A DNA stretch of 64,000 nt from Bacteroidales bacterium. GTDB lineage: Bacteria > Bacteroidota > Bacteroidia > Bacteroidales > P3. A model generated the notes under the pieces. The model was given only the letters and a program-made list of their open reading frames with translations. It was not told where the DNA came from and searched no databases. Below are positions 8,639-17,314 of this stretch, piece after piece (positions within the stretch are counted from its first letter, which is position 1; the number at the start of each line of letters is the position of its first letter). Position numbers and translations under genes: made by a program. The stretch spans positions 32,435 to 96,434 of the forward strand of contig JAFVCA010000005.1 of the NCBI GenBank assembly GCA_017479705.1, read 5' to 3'.

Positions 8639-9583
8639 TCATTCGGTCGGCGCCGCTTCGGTTGGTGCGGTGCTTGGTGTTTGGCGGTGTTTGCTCGTAT
8701 GTTTGCTGATGAAATAGCCCAGAGCTATGAGGCCAATCAAAAGGGCAAGGAAGATTAGGATGACGAATGACAATCCGGCAATGTTTGCAAGTGAGAGGTC
8801 TTTGCGGGCATTCTCGACCATCACCGATACCATTATTATAAAGACAATCAAGGAGAAGGCAATGATGAAACCTAAGAAGATTCTCCAGATGGTTCCCCAC
8901 CAGTTGTAGTTGAAAATTTGGTGGTAGGTGACAAGATAGTAGAACGGCAATAGCCAGAATGTCCACCCATGGGAAAGGTTGTTAAAAAGGGTGGCGATGA
9001 GTATCAGGGTGCTCATGAACAGTTGTATGGTGGCGCTTTCGGGCAGGGAATGGCCGGGACGGCGAGGGGCAAAGTGGAAGAGGGAGTAGGTGGGTAGGAC
9101 AAAGAAGGTGGTAATGGTTAGCATACCCCAGGCAGGGTGGACGGATAGCCATTTTATGGCGGTGTAGAAAAGGGATAGTTCTGAATCGGTGGAGGAGCGT
9201 ACGATGGGCTGCTCCCATCCCACGAAGTGATTGATGAGCGAGTAGAAGATGGCCACGATGAAGAGCATGTTGGCTGGCGAGTAGCTGGCGCGGCGGTGGC
9301 CGTCGAGGTAGTCGCCGATAAAGTAGCCGGGCCGCCAAATGAGGTGCCACAGTGTGTGGGGCAGGGAGCGGGAGCCGATGCCCCACACGTCCATGATGTT
9401 CTGCCCCACCATCCGCCAGGTGATGCGTTTGTCACTGGCTGCCTGCCCGCAAGCGGGGCAGTAGTTGCCGGTGTAGGTATGGCCGCAGTTGGGGCATTGG
9501 TGCTCCTGCAGCCCCATCTGTGGAGGGGTGCTGGGGCGTCGCTGCCAGTCGCGGAATCGGTGGTATGCTTCTTTCAGTTTCAT
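8639..9583 (-). CDS. DUF3667 family membrane protein with N-terminal zinc ribbon
   Basis: A 314-residue integral membrane protein of unknown function, assigned to DUF3667 from its layout. A cytosolic zinc ribbon with two CxxC pairs (C30, C33, C42, C45, in QCPNCGHTYTGNYCPACG) is followed by a conserved soluble stretch (ITWRMVGQNIMDVWGIGSRS, RPGYFIGDYLDGHRRASYSPA). Then come five or so membrane helices in the C-terminal two thirds and a polar Thr/Pro-rich tail. The zinc ribbon suggests binding of a protein or nucleic-acid partner, but no reaction is known. It stands alone on the minus strand between the M23 gene and rplU; no clear TAnnTTTG element precedes it. Confidence 0.8.
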   Translation of the reverse strand: MKLKEAYHRFRDWQRRPSTPPQMGLQEHQCPNCGHTYTGNYCPACGQAASDKRITWRMVGQNIMDVWGIGSRSLPHTLWHLIWRPGYFIGDYLDGHRRASYSPANMLFIVAIFYSLINHFVGWEQPIVRSSTDSELSLFYTAIKWLSVHPAWGMLTITTFFVLPTYSLFHFAPRRPGHSLPESATIQLFMSTLILIATLFNNLSHGWTFWLLPFYYLVTYHQIFNYNWWGTIWRIFLGFIIAFSLIVFIIMVSVMVENARKDLSLANIAGLSFVILIFLALLIGLIALGYFISKHTSKHRQTPSTAPTEAAPTE

Positions 9584-9748
9584 TGTATACGGGTTTCATA
9601 ACGTGCAATGCGTGGTTTTATTGTTTGGAAACAGCATTTCGATGCGTGATTCAAGGATAGAGGGCCTTGGCAAGGGGTTGGGAGGTGATGGCGGGGTGCT
9701 GGGCAGTTGTTAAAATGTTATAATGTTAGGGGTTTGTTGGAACAAAAT

Positions 9749-9779
9749 TTTGTGGAATAAAAAAATAGTTGTATCTTTG
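9749..9779 (+). promoter_or_regulatory. Bacteroidota promoter for rplU-rpmA
   Basis: TTTG (-33, 9749-9752) and TATCTTTG (-7, 9772-9779) separated by 19 bp, about 70 bp before the rplU start codon. Confidence 0.8.
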
Positions 9780-9848
9780 CAGTCTGTTTTGTGGGAGTGA
9801 ATAACTTCCGAATGTGCAATAAATCAATTAATAAACAAAAATAAGACA

Positions 9849-10157
9849 ATGTACGCAATCGTAGAAATCGCAGGAAAGCAATTCAAGGTCGCACAAGATC
9901 AGAAGATTTTCGTCAACCGTCTTCAGAACGAGGAGGGCAGCGAGGTTTCTTTTGACACCGTGATGCTTAAAGACAATGACGGCAACGTTCAGGTTGGACA
10001 ACCCTACATCGCCGGCGCAAACGTAAAGGCCACCGTGCTGAAGCACCTGAAGGGTGAGAAGGTGTTGGTCTTCAAGAAAATCCGCCGCAAGGGCTATCAG
10101 AAGATGAACGGCCATCGCGACTATCTGACTCAGATCAAGATTGACAGCATCAACTAA
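9849..10157 (+). CDS. rplU: 50S ribosomal protein L21
   Basis: 102 residues, the normal length. Begins MYAIVEIAGKQFKVAQ, the conserved L21 start, and ends with VLVFKKIRRKGYQKMNGHRDYLTQIKI, the rRNA-binding KxRxxYxxxxGHRxxxTxxxI signature. L21 binds 23S rRNA in the large subunit. It is followed 37 bp later by rpmA, the near-universal pairing, under the promoter at 9749-9779 and ahead of the terminator at 10493-10526, so rplU-rpmA forms its own transcription unit. Confidence 0.97.
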   Translation: MYAIVEIAGKQFKVAQDQKIFVNRLQNEEGSEVSFDTVMLKDNDGNVQVGQPYIAGANVKATVLKHLKGEKVLVFKKIRRKGYQKMNGHRDYLTQIKIDSIN

Positions 10158-10194
10158 TTAACCGTATTGTAAAACCTTTTAAAAACAACATATT

Positions 10195-10458
10195 ATGGCT
10201 CATAAAAAAGGTGTAGGTAGTTCCAGTAACGGCCGCGAATCCGAAAGCAAACGTTTAGGCGTGAAAATTTTTGGTGGTCAGCATTGCATCGCCGGCAACA
10301 TTATCGTGCGTCAGCGTGGCACCGTCCACAATCCCGGTAACAACGTGGGAATGGGTAGAGACCACACTCTCTTCGCCCTGTGCGACGGCACTGTCCAGTT
10401 TAAGAAGGGTCGCGAAGACCGTTCATACGTGTCGGTTCTTCCCGATACAGCTGAATAA
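10195..10458 (+). CDS. rpmA: 50S ribosomal protein L27
   Basis: 87 residues. The N-terminus [20 protein letters not shown] is canonical L27, whose N-terminal tail reaches the peptidyl-transferase centre. It also has the conserved [21 protein letters not shown] and [12 protein letters not shown] segments. The methionine is followed directly by the mature AHKKG tail, so there is no cleavable N-terminal extension of the Firmicutes type. Second gene of the rplU-rpmA unit. Confidence 0.97.
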   Translation: MAHKKGVGSSSNGRESESKRLGVKIFGGQHCIAGNIIVRQRGTVHNPGNNVGMGRDHTLFALCDGTVQFKKGREDRSYVSVLPDTAE

Positions 10459-10492
10459 GGACTTTTTTACAAGTTGATTAAATACTGGTTTT

Positions 10493-10526
10493 GAGAGGGC
10501 GCGCTGAGAAGCGTGCCCTCTTTTTC
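10493..10526 (+). terminator. Intrinsic terminator after rpmA
   Basis: GAGAGGGCGCGCT-GAGA-AGCGTGCCCTC stem-loop followed by TTTTT, 34 bp past the rpmA stop. Confidence 0.88.
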
Positions 10527-10599
10527 TGTGTATTGCGAGGGGAATGCCAATTTTTTGGAGGGCGGTGCAATAGGATGGCGTTTTCGCCGTTATGGAGGT

Positions 10600-11697
10600 A
10601 TGAGAATAAGTGTGCCATACGTGGTGGCGGGGCCTTGCAGTGCCGAGAGCCGCGAGCAAATGGAGTCTGTTTGCGTGGCTTTGGCACGAATGCCGCAAGT
10701 GTCGATGGTGCGTTGCGGGGTGTGGAAACCGCGCACGCGACCGGGAGGCTTTGAGGGCTGCGGTGAGAACGCTTTGCGGTGGATTGCTGACATTAGGCGG
10801 CAGATGGCAGATGTGAAGAGGGAGAACGGAGCCGGGGTATTGCAGTTCTGCTGCGAGGTGGCACGCACGGAGCATGTGGAGTTGGCAGTGCGTTATGGCA
10901 TGGATGCTGTTTGGTTGGGTGCCCGCACCACGGCGAACCCATTCATGGTGCAGGAGCTGACGGAAGCTCTGCGGGGAACGGGATTGCTGGTGATGGTGAA
11001 GAACGCGCCGAGTCCCGACGTGAGGTTGTGGATGGGTGCCATTGAGCGTTGCCTAAGAGTAGGAGTGAGGGAGGTTGTGGCCGTGCACCGAGGGTTTGAC
11101 ATCTTCAGGAACGAGGGGCTGAGGAATAGCCCCCTGTGGGAGGTGCCGATAGAGTTGCGGCGGCAGATGCCTGAAATACCGATATTGTGCGATCCGAGCC
11201 ATATCGCCGGAAGGCGTGAACCGATAGCCTCCCTTGCGCAGACAGCGTTGGACCTGGGTTTTGAGGGGTTGATGATAGAGACGCATCCCTGCCCGGAGAG
11301 GGCTCTCACGGACAGTGAGCAGCAGTTGACTCCGGCACAGCTGGCCGAGTTGTTGCGAAGTTTGGTGGTGAGGAGCACGGACAGCGTGGTGGCCGACGAG
11401 GAGTTGCGCGTGCTGCGCGAACAGATTGACCAGATTGACAGCGAGGTGCTGCAACTGCTGGCAGCCCGCAGCAGGGTGGCGGAGCGCATAGCCCGCGTGA
11501 AGAGGGAGGGTAACCTGGCCGTCTTCCAGCCCAAACGATGGGATGCCGTGCTGCATGACAGGATGGTACAGGGACAGGAGCAGGGGCTCAGCGAGGAGTT
11601 TGTGAGGGGGATTTTCGAACGTATACACGCCGAGAGCGTCAGGGTGCAGGAGAAGGCGATAGGTCAGCCTGACGCGGAAGCAGAACGGAGAGAATGA
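10600..11697 (+). CDS. Bifunctional DAHP synthase / chorismate mutase
   Basis: A 365-residue fusion enzyme of the shikimate pathway. The N-terminal ~255 residues are a DAHP synthase (phosphoenolpyruvate + erythrose 4-phosphate), with VAGPCSAES, WKPRTRPGGFEG, the VKNAPSPD lysine segment, VHRGFD and LCDPSHIAGRR. From about residue 263 an AroQ-type chorismate mutase follows (ELRVLREQIDQIDSEVLQLL, RSRVAERIARVKRE), which makes prephenate. In related fusions the mutase also serves as the feedback sensor; that is known of the family and not visible here. The start was set at MRISVPYVVAGP because upstream residues are not DAHP-synthase-like. A GGAGG lies only two bases before this ATG, within a tiny ATGGAGGTATGA frame. 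aroK of the same pathway is 1.7 kb downstream on the other strand. Confidence 0.9.
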   Translation: MRISVPYVVAGPCSAESREQMESVCVALARMPQVSMVRCGVWKPRTRPGGFEGCGENALRWIADIRRQMADVKRENGAGVLQFCCEVARTEHVELAVRYGMDAVWLGARTTANPFMVQELTEALRGTGLLVMVKNAPSPDVRLWMGAIERCLRVGVREVVAVHRGFDIFRNEGLRNSPLWEVPIELRRQMPEIPILCDPSHIAGRREPIASLAQTALDLGFEGLMIETHPCPERALTDSEQQLTPAQLAELLRSLVVRSTDSVVADEELRVLREQIDQIDSEVLQLLAARSRVAERIARVKREGNLAVFQPKRWDAVLHDRMVQGQEQGLSEEFVRGIFERIHAESVRVQEKAIGQPDAEAERRE

Positions 11698-11720
11698 CAA
11701 TTGTTTAACACTATAAAGAG

Positions 11721-12281
11721 ATGAAGATTCGTTTTTTGAAACTGAAGGACTGGCTGCTGATGACGGTGATGGGCATGATGGGACTGACCGCATGCCACAG
11801 CACCAAAGAGGCGGCACAGAACCCCGTGGCTCCGGAGCCCGAGAAGGAGGTGGTGAACCCCCGCGACGAGATGGCTCTGATGTACGGCGTGCCCACAATG
11901 GACTATGTGTTGAAGGGCCGTGTAATCAACACTGAGGGCAAGGGCGTTGAGGGGATGCAGGTAATCCTGGTGAACACGAAGGTGGACCTCTCGCCTGAGG
12001 AGATGTACGAGGACAACAAGATGGTGCAAGACTACATCAAGGAGGCTTCGGACACGACCGATGCCGAGGGTTACTTCACTTGCCACATGCAGGATTTTCC
12101 CACCGATGTGCACCACGTGATAGTGCGCGACATTGACGGCGAGAGAAACGGTGCCTACGTAGACCAGATGGTGCCGGTGAATTTTGCCGAGGGCGAGCAG
12201 AGCGGCGAACGCAAGGGCTGGCGCTTAGGCACCCGCACCAAGGATGTGGACATCACGGTGCTGAAGAAATCGGAGAGATAG
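11721..12281 (+). CDS. Putative lipoprotein of the rSAM/lipoprotein system
   Basis: 186 residues. The lipoprotein signal peptide ends in LTACHS (lipobox L-T-A-C), so the mature protein is probably anchored in a membrane. After a Pro/Glu-rich spacer it has one compact beta domain of carboxypeptidase-regulatory (transthyretin-like) look: VLKGRVINTEGKGVEGMQVIL, ... DTTDAEGYFTCHMQDFP, ... VIVRDIDGERNGAYVDQMVPV. Its gene sits 70 bp before a radical SAM/SPASM gene, the arrangement recognised as an uncharacterised rSAM/lipoprotein pair in Bacteroidota (TIGR04134 with TIGR04133, as I recall). The lipoprotein is the suspected substrate or partner; no modification has been shown that I know of. The mature part keeps few cysteines (the anchor Cys and one in YFTCHM). 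Confidence 0.78.
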   Translation: MKIRFLKLKDWLLMTVMGMMGLTACHSTKEAAQNPVAPEPEKEVVNPRDEMALMYGVPTMDYVLKGRVINTEGKGVEGMQVILVNTKVDLSPEEMYEDNKMVQDYIKEASDTTDAEGYFTCHMQDFPTDVHHVIVRDIDGERNGAYVDQMVPVNFAEGEQSGERKGWRLGTRTKDVDITVLKKSER

Positions 12282-12306
12282 CGGCACCCTGAGTGCCGGA
12301 GCGTGC

Positions 12307-12336
12307 GCCCGTGGGCAGACTGCTGCCTACGGGGGC
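12307..12336 (+). other. Hairpin between lipoprotein and radical SAM genes
   Basis: CCCGT-G-GGCAG / CTGCC-T-ACGGG stem with a 4-nt loop, preceded by a smaller GGCAC/GTGCC hairpin. No T-run follows, so it is more likely a processing or attenuation element than a full terminator. Confidence 0.5.
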
Positions 12337-12351
12337 TTAGAGATTGTTGCT

Positions 12352-13404
12352 ATGAAGGATTTGAAACAAGAGGTGTGGCGTATGTATCGCCATAACCAAG
12401 CCAAGTTGCATCCGCTGCGGACATTGTTTTGGGAGTGTACGCTGCGGTGCAACATGCACTGCCGCCACTGCGGGAGCGACTGCAAGGTGAGTACCACGAC
12501 GCCGGACATGCCTGCCAAGGACTTTTTCAAAGCCATTGACGACATTACGCCCCACGTCAATCCCCACGAGGTGTTTGTCATCTTTACGGGTGGCGAGGCA
12601 CTGCTGCGGCCGGACTTGGAGGACTGTGGGCTGGAGCTGTATCGACGCGGTTTCCCCTGGGGGGTGGTGAGCAACGGGTATCTGCTGGATGAAACTCGGT
12701 TGGAACGTCTGCTGGACAGCGGCATGCACTCGGTGGCCATCAGCCTTGACGGCTTGGAAGAGGAGCACAACTGGATGCGGCAGATGAAAGGCAGTTTCAG
12801 CCATGCAAGCAAGGCTATCGGGCTGCTGGGACGAACCCCTGAGGTGTTGTGGGATGTGGTGACCTGTGTCAATCCGCGCAACTATGGGCAGCTGGAACAG
12901 ATTAAGGAGCATCTCATTGCGTTGGGCACCAAACGATGGCGCCTGTTTGCCATATTTCCCATGGGCAGGGCTGCCAATGACCCCGAGCTGCAGTTGGACG
13001 ACGAGATGTTCACCGGGGTTCTGGACTTTGTGAAGCGCACCCGCGAGGAGGGGAGAATTGCGTGCAACTATGCCTGTGAAGGATATTTGGGTCCGTATGA
13101 GCGACAGGTTCGCGACAATTATTTCTATTGCCGGGCGGGCATAGAGGTGGCATCGGTGCTGTGCGACGGCAGCATATCGGGCTGCACAAGTATCCGCAGC
13201 AATATGCACCAAGGCAATATCTACAAGGACAACCTTTGGGAGGTTTGGGAGAATCGTTTTGAACAGTACCGCAACCGCAAGTGGACGCGCAAAGGAGTGT
13301 GCAAGGATTGCAAGGTGTGGCGTTACTGCGAGGGGAACGGCTTGCACCTCTATGACGACAAGGGGGAACTGCTGTCATGCAGTCTGCACCGCATCAAACA
13401 GTAG
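12352..13404 (+). CDS. Radical SAM/SPASM protein of the rSAM/lipoprotein system
   Basis: 350 residues. The radical SAM cluster motif is CNMHCRHC (C33-x3-C37-x2-C40), preceded by C29 and followed by C44. GGEALLRPDL is the GGE motif that contacts S-adenosylmethionine, and VVSNGYLLDE and AISLDGLEEEHN continue the barrel. The C-terminal ~120 residues form a SPASM-type extension with cysteines in YFYCRAG, VLCDGSISGCTS, VCKDCKVWRYCEGN and LLSCSL for auxiliary Fe-S clusters. SPASM enzymes usually modify peptides or proteins. The neighbour upstream is the lipoprotein it is thought to act with. The gene overlaps aroK tail to tail by 11 bp. Function beyond the family is not known. Confidence 0.85.
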   Translation: MKDLKQEVWRMYRHNQAKLHPLRTLFWECTLRCNMHCRHCGSDCKVSTTTPDMPAKDFFKAIDDITPHVNPHEVFVIFTGGEALLRPDLEDCGLELYRRGFPWGVVSNGYLLDETRLERLLDSGMHSVAISLDGLEEEHNWMRQMKGSFSHASKAIGLLGRTPEVLWDVVTCVNPRNYGQLEQIKEHLIALGTKRWRLFAIFPMGRAANDPELQLDDEMFTGVLDFVKRTREEGRIACNYACEGYLGPYERQVRDNYFYCRAGIEVASVLCDGSISGCTSIRSNMHQGNIYKDNLWEVWENRFEQYRNRKWTRKGVCKDCKVWRYCEGNGLHLYDDKGELLSCSLHRIKQ

Positions 13405-13903
13405 TAGGCCTGAGCAGCCGGACCAGCTGGTCGAGATCTGGGTCGTCGGCAGGAAAGATAATCTGAGCTTTTTGATAGTAAACCATCCGCTGGGCAAGTT
13501 GCTGGCGGATATGGTCGTTGCGCTCGTTGGCAGTCATACCGGCCAGTACGGGACGTACCTTTTTGGATGCTGCGGCACGCCGCAAAAGGGTTTCGGGACT
13601 CACGTCGAAGTAGACGGATGTGCCGTGATGGTTTATCCACTGCATGTTGTCGAAGTGGCAGGGGGTGCCACCGCCGGTGGAGATGACAATGTCGTCCTGG
13701 TCGGCAGTGGCATGCAGCAGTTTCTGCTCTATTTTTCGGAACGCCTCTTCGCCATACCGTTTGAAGAAGATGGGTATGGTGGTGTGGAACGTGTATTCAA
13801 ACACTTGGTCGAGGTCGGCCCACTGGTAGCCCAGCCGCAGGGCCAGCTTGTGCCCGACGGTGGTCTTGCCGCTGTACATGTAGCCTAAGAGATAGATGCG
13901 CAT
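13394..13903 (-). CDS. aroK: Shikimate kinase
   Basis: 169 residues. Phosphorylates shikimate at O3 using ATP. Visible features are the Walker A motif GYMYSGKTTVGHKLA, the shikimate-binding DLD in QWADLDQVFE, ...EEAFRKIEQKLL, the STGGGTPC glycine motif, and the RPVLAG lid segment. The start at MRIYLLGYM is chosen because the P-loop begins seven residues later, and the longer upstream frame is low-complexity shadow sequence. It lies four bases after the DUF4249 lipoprotein stop, so it is the last gene of the minus-strand run from glnA. Its 3' end overlaps the radical SAM gene by 11 bp. Confidence 0.93.
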   Translation of the reverse strand: MRIYLLGYMYSGKTTVGHKLALRLGYQWADLDQVFEYTFHTTIPIFFKRYGEEAFRKIEQKLLHATADQDDIVISTGGGTPCHFDNMQWINHHGTSVYFDVSPETLLRRAAASKKVRPVLAGMTANERNDHIRQQLAQRMVYYQKAQIIFPADDPDLDQLVRLLRPTTV

Positions 13904-13907
13904 GGGC

Positions 13908-14855
13908 TTACTTGTGGCGGCGTGTGGTGTCGTTCTCGTTGACGATGGAATACAAGGGGAAAGTGCGGCGGGCATTGCCGGCAAAGATGCCGAGGGCTCC
14001 CGAAACGTTGCTGTATACGGGCGCGGGCTCGGTGATGAGCTGGGTGATGCTGGTGGCGTTGGCAATGTCCTGGAGGTATTGGTAGCGTTCAGGGGTGACG
14101 GTCTCGACGTTGAGGCTGTATTCATGCAGGAAGGTGCCCACCTCGTTGGTGTCGCGCAGCAGGATGACCATCATGGTGGTGTTGTGGTTCTGGCCGTCGA
14201 TGAGTTTGTCCGTGGTGAGCAGCTCTTGGTATAGGTAGCCGCCCAAGGCCTCTGTGGCTGCGGCAGTGGGGTCGGTGATGCCGCGGTCGAAACAGAAGAA
14301 GATGGTGTTGCGGACGGTGTCGATGGTGTCGTAGATGTCGCGATAGGGGATATACCGCGCACCGCTGTCACGCTGCGAGATGGTGAAACGGTAGTAGTCG
14401 TTGTAGTTGGCGTGGTCGTCAATGTTGAAGTTGATGACCATGGTCTTAAACACCGAGTCGCGGATAAAGGTGTAGGGAGTGCTGATGTTGGGGAGGCGGG
14501 GGATGTAGGTGCTTGCCGAAACGTTGCCCGCCGCGGACTGGATGCGGATGCTCAGCTGGTCGTCCTCCTGGGGCGTGTAGTCGAAGAAGTAGTTGCAGCC
14601 CTCCACGCTGATGGGGCGGTATTCCGTCCCGTTGGCGGTGACTACCATGTCCACATCCGCAATGGGGTGGATGTTGTTGGTGTCGAGGAAAAAGCGGGAA
14701 TAGGTGTAATTGACAAAGAGCTGTTTCCCTGCCGATGGGATGGCGTTGAGCACAGGCTGCGACTGGGTTGAGGAGGGGTCGAAGTCTATCACTTTCTCGC
14801 ATGAGGCGAAAAGCATCAAGGCCGCTATGATTGGAATGATACGATGATTGTTCAT
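13908..14855 (-). CDS. DUF4249 lipoprotein, partner of TonB-dependent receptor
   Basis: 315 residues. Signal peptide with lipobox (LMLFASCEK) gives an outer-membrane or periplasmic lipoprotein. The body is a DUF4249-type beta protein: a VLNAIPSAGKQLFVNYTYSR start, an early immunoglobulin-like part (...VDMVVTANGTEY...), and a later domain ending with the typical GALGIFAGNARRTFPLY segment. In Bacteroidota such genes nearly always follow a TonB receptor with a carboxypeptidase-like N-terminus, as here (38 bp gap). The pair probably captures and imports one ligand, which the sequence does not reveal. No glycan enzymes lie beside it. Confidence 0.8.
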   Translation of the reverse strand: MNNHRIIPIIAALMLFASCEKVIDFDPSSTQSQPVLNAIPSAGKQLFVNYTYSRFFLDTNNIHPIADVDMVVTANGTEYRPISVEGCNYFFDYTPQEDDQLSIRIQSAAGNVSASTYIPRLPNISTPYTFIRDSVFKTMVINFNIDDHANYNDYYRFTISQRDSGARYIPYRDIYDTIDTVRNTIFFCFDRGITDPTAAATEALGGYLYQELLTTDKLIDGQNHNTTMMVILLRDTNEVGTFLHEYSLNVETVTPERYQYLQDIANATSITQLITEPAPVYSNVSGALGIFAGNARRTFPLYSIVNENDTTRRHK

Positions 14856-14893
14856 GGGGCTTTATGTGGTTTGTCTTGAAATGATACTGTTGT

Positions 14894-17314
14894 TTAGAAA
14901 TAGAGCGTGTAGGCCACCGAGGGGAGGATGGGGAAAATGGAGAGCTGCACCAGTGCCCGGTTGTAGCCGCGGTAGGTGTAGTCCGAACTGGTGTAGGTCA
15001 GGTAGGGGTTGCGCTGGTTGTAGAGGTTGTAGACGCTGAGGTTGATGGTGCGGTGACAGTTTTTGCGTTTGAAATTACGATGGAAATTCACACTGATGTC
15101 GGCACGATGGTAGTTTGGCATGCGGAAGTTGTTGCGGCTTTCCACATGCGACAGCGTGTTGGACATGCGTTGGCGGTTCTCGTAGTCCTCCGGGTTTTCC
15201 TGTGCAACGGAGTATTTCTGCATGGCCAGGGTGGCCGTGTTGCCTGTGCAGAACACCCATGTGGCACTCACGTCAAAGCGGTCGCTGAACTTATATGTCA
15301 GCACGATGCTGATGTCGTGCCGACGGTCGTATTTGGCGGGGAATGGCTTGCCTCCGTTCAGGGTCTGTCCCTCGCGGTTGAAGAGGTGCGTGGTTCGGCT
15401 CCATGTGTAGCCTACCCATCCCGTCAAGCGCCCAAAGGTGCGTTGAGCCAGGAACTCCACGCCATAGGTCCATCCGTCACCCATGCACACCAAGTCTTCC
15501 CATCCCGCCGAGGTGCCCAAGGCTGTCGCGCCGTCGCGGTACTCTATCAGGTTGCTCATCCGTTTATAATATCCTTCCACGGAGAGGTCCACCACCATCG
15601 GTATGGTGTAGAAGGCTCCTGCCGCCACCTGGTGTGCCGTCATAGGCTTGATGCGTTCCGTGGCCGGTACCCACAGATCTGTGGGCATGCTAATGCCCGT
15701 GGTCGAAAGCAAGTGCAGATATTGCGTCATGTAGGCATAACCGACTTTCAGCGACAGGTTCTCGCCCAGCAGAATGCGCCCCGACACACGGGGTTGCACC
15801 GAAGGATAGAACGCCTCTCCTACGGAGAATCCGCTCAGGTGTAGGCCGTAGTTCAGTTTGATATAGTCGTTGATGCTCCAGTCGTCTTCCACAAAGGCCA
15901 CCCACTCCCCAGCCGGGACAGTGTCCTCGGTGATGGTGGAATCCATTTTCCACGACTGGTTCATCTGTATGGAATCGAAATAGTCAATGCTGCCACTGAT
16001 TACGCTTGGCTGGAACCAGTGCTGAGTGTAGTATGCTCCAAACTGCACACTGTGGTTGGGATTCGGTGCAAACGTAAAGTCCACACGTCCTGTCAGGTCT
16101 TTCACTGTCGACAGGTAGTTGCCGTCCACCGTCGAGGTCTGTTCCGTCCCGTCGGCACGGGGCGTCACCTTGTCAATCCCCACCACCATTTTATTCTTGT
16201 ATTGCGTATACGAAGCGCTCACATTCATAAACAGCTTCGGGCTCAGTTCATAGTTCCACCGCAGGCCTCCCACCGTGTTGCCCCAGTTGTTGCGGAAGTC
16301 TAAATACTGGTCCTCGCTCAGGCTGCTTTCCGTGCGCACGCGCGTGTAAGCATCGTCGTCGCCCATATAGAACATCGCATACAATCGGCTCCTGTCGGAG
16401 AACTTATGTGTCAGTTTGCCGTTCAGGTCATAGAAATAGTATCCTGCCGTCAGCTTCGTCTTGCCGTCGATGTCCGTGGCCATCTTGCGCACCAGCGGTT
16501 GCAGCATAAGGTCGGCGTATGTGCGCCGAGCCGACACGCAGAAAGACGTCCTCTCCTTCACTATGGGACCCTCCACATTCACCTTGGCCGAAATGAAGCC
16601 TATCGACGCATTGCCGTGTATCTGCTTGTCGTTGCCGTTGTTCGTCGTCACATCCAGAACGCTCGACAGTCTGCCCCCAAAACGGGCGGGGAAGCTCCCC
16701 TTGTAAAGCGTCACATTCTTCACTGCGTCGGCATTGAAGGCGGAGAAAAAGCCGCCCAGATGGTTCACATTGTACAGCGGTATGCCGTCCAGCAGGAACA
16801 GATTCTCGTCAGGGCCGCCGCCGCGCACATACATGCCCCCTGTGCCCTCGTTGCCGCTCTGCACTCCTGGCAGCAGTTGGATGGCCTTCAGGATGTCCGC
16901 CTCGCCAAACAGCACCGGCACAGCCTTGATTTGTTCCACGGGGATTTCTATCGCGCTCATCTGCGACGACTCGCGGCTCTGCACCCGCTGTGCCGTCACC
17001 ACCACCTCCTGCAGCCTGATGCTCGGCTTCAGGGCATAGTTGCGGTTGCGGCCTTGGCTGGCTTTCACCGTGTCATAAACTGTCTCGTACCCCACAAACG
17101 ACACCCTCAGGAGTGCTTCCTTTCCTTTTACCGTCAGCGAGTAGCGGCCGTTGGCATCCGTCGTTGTCCCCCGTCCGCTTGCCGATTCATACACCGTGGC
17201 GCCTATCAGCGTCTCGCCCGACGAGTGGTCGGTCACCGTGCCGCTCACCGTCAGCTGCGCCCCTGCGGCCAAGGGGATCAACAATAAACACAACAAGTAC
17301 AATAATCTTCGCAT
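14894..17314 (-). CDS. TonB-dependent outer-membrane receptor
   Basis: 806 residues: signal peptide (MRRLLYLLCLLLIPLAAGAQ); CarboxypepD_reg-like beta domain (about 21-105, VSGTVTDHSSGETLIGATV); plug domain (about 115-240, with KAIQLLPGVQSGNEGTGGMYVRG-type wording and LFLLDGIPLYNVNHLGG); then a 22-strand-type barrel ending ...SIFPILPSVAYTLYF with a terminal Phe. Energised by TonB-ExbBD at the inner membrane, it imports an unidentified substrate. Its start codon lies inside folK (37-bp overlap in a different frame), and the DUF4249 lipoprotein follows 38 bp downstream. No anti-sigma/ECF pair is present, so regulation is not evident. Confidence 0.9.
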   Translation of the reverse strand: MRRLLYLLCLLLIPLAAGAQLTVSGTVTDHSSGETLIGATVYESASGRGTTTDANGRYSLTVKGKEALLRVSFVGYETVYDTVKASQGRNRNYALKPSIRLQEVVVTAQRVQSRESSQMSAIEIPVEQIKAVPVLFGEADILKAIQLLPGVQSGNEGTGGMYVRGGGPDENLFLLDGIPLYNVNHLGGFFSAFNADAVKNVTLYKGSFPARFGGRLSSVLDVTTNNGNDKQIHGNASIGFISAKVNVEGPIVKERTSFCVSARRTYADLMLQPLVRKMATDIDGKTKLTAGYYFYDLNGKLTHKFSDRSRLYAMFYMGDDDAYTRVRTESSLSEDQYLDFRNNWGNTVGGLRWNYELSPKLFMNVSASYTQYKNKMVVGIDKVTPRADGTEQTSTVDGNYLSTVKDLTGRVDFTFAPNPNHSVQFGAYYTQHWFQPSVISGSIDYFDSIQMNQSWKMDSTITEDTVPAGEWVAFVEDDWSINDYIKLNYGLHLSGFSVGEAFYPSVQPRVSGRILLGENLSLKVGYAYMTQYLHLLSTTGISMPTDLWVPATERIKPMTAHQVAAGAFYTIPMVVDLSVEGYYKRMSNLIEYRDGATALGTSAGWEDLVCMGDGWTYGVEFLAQRTFGRLTGWVGYTWSRTTHLFNREGQTLNGGKPFPAKYDRRHDISIVLTYKFSDRFDVSATWVFCTGNTATLAMQKYSVAQENPEDYENRQRMSNTLSHVESRNNFRMPNYHRADISVNFHRNFKRKNCHRTINLSVYNLYNQRNPYLTYTSSDYTYRGYNRALVQLSIFPILPSVAYTLYF

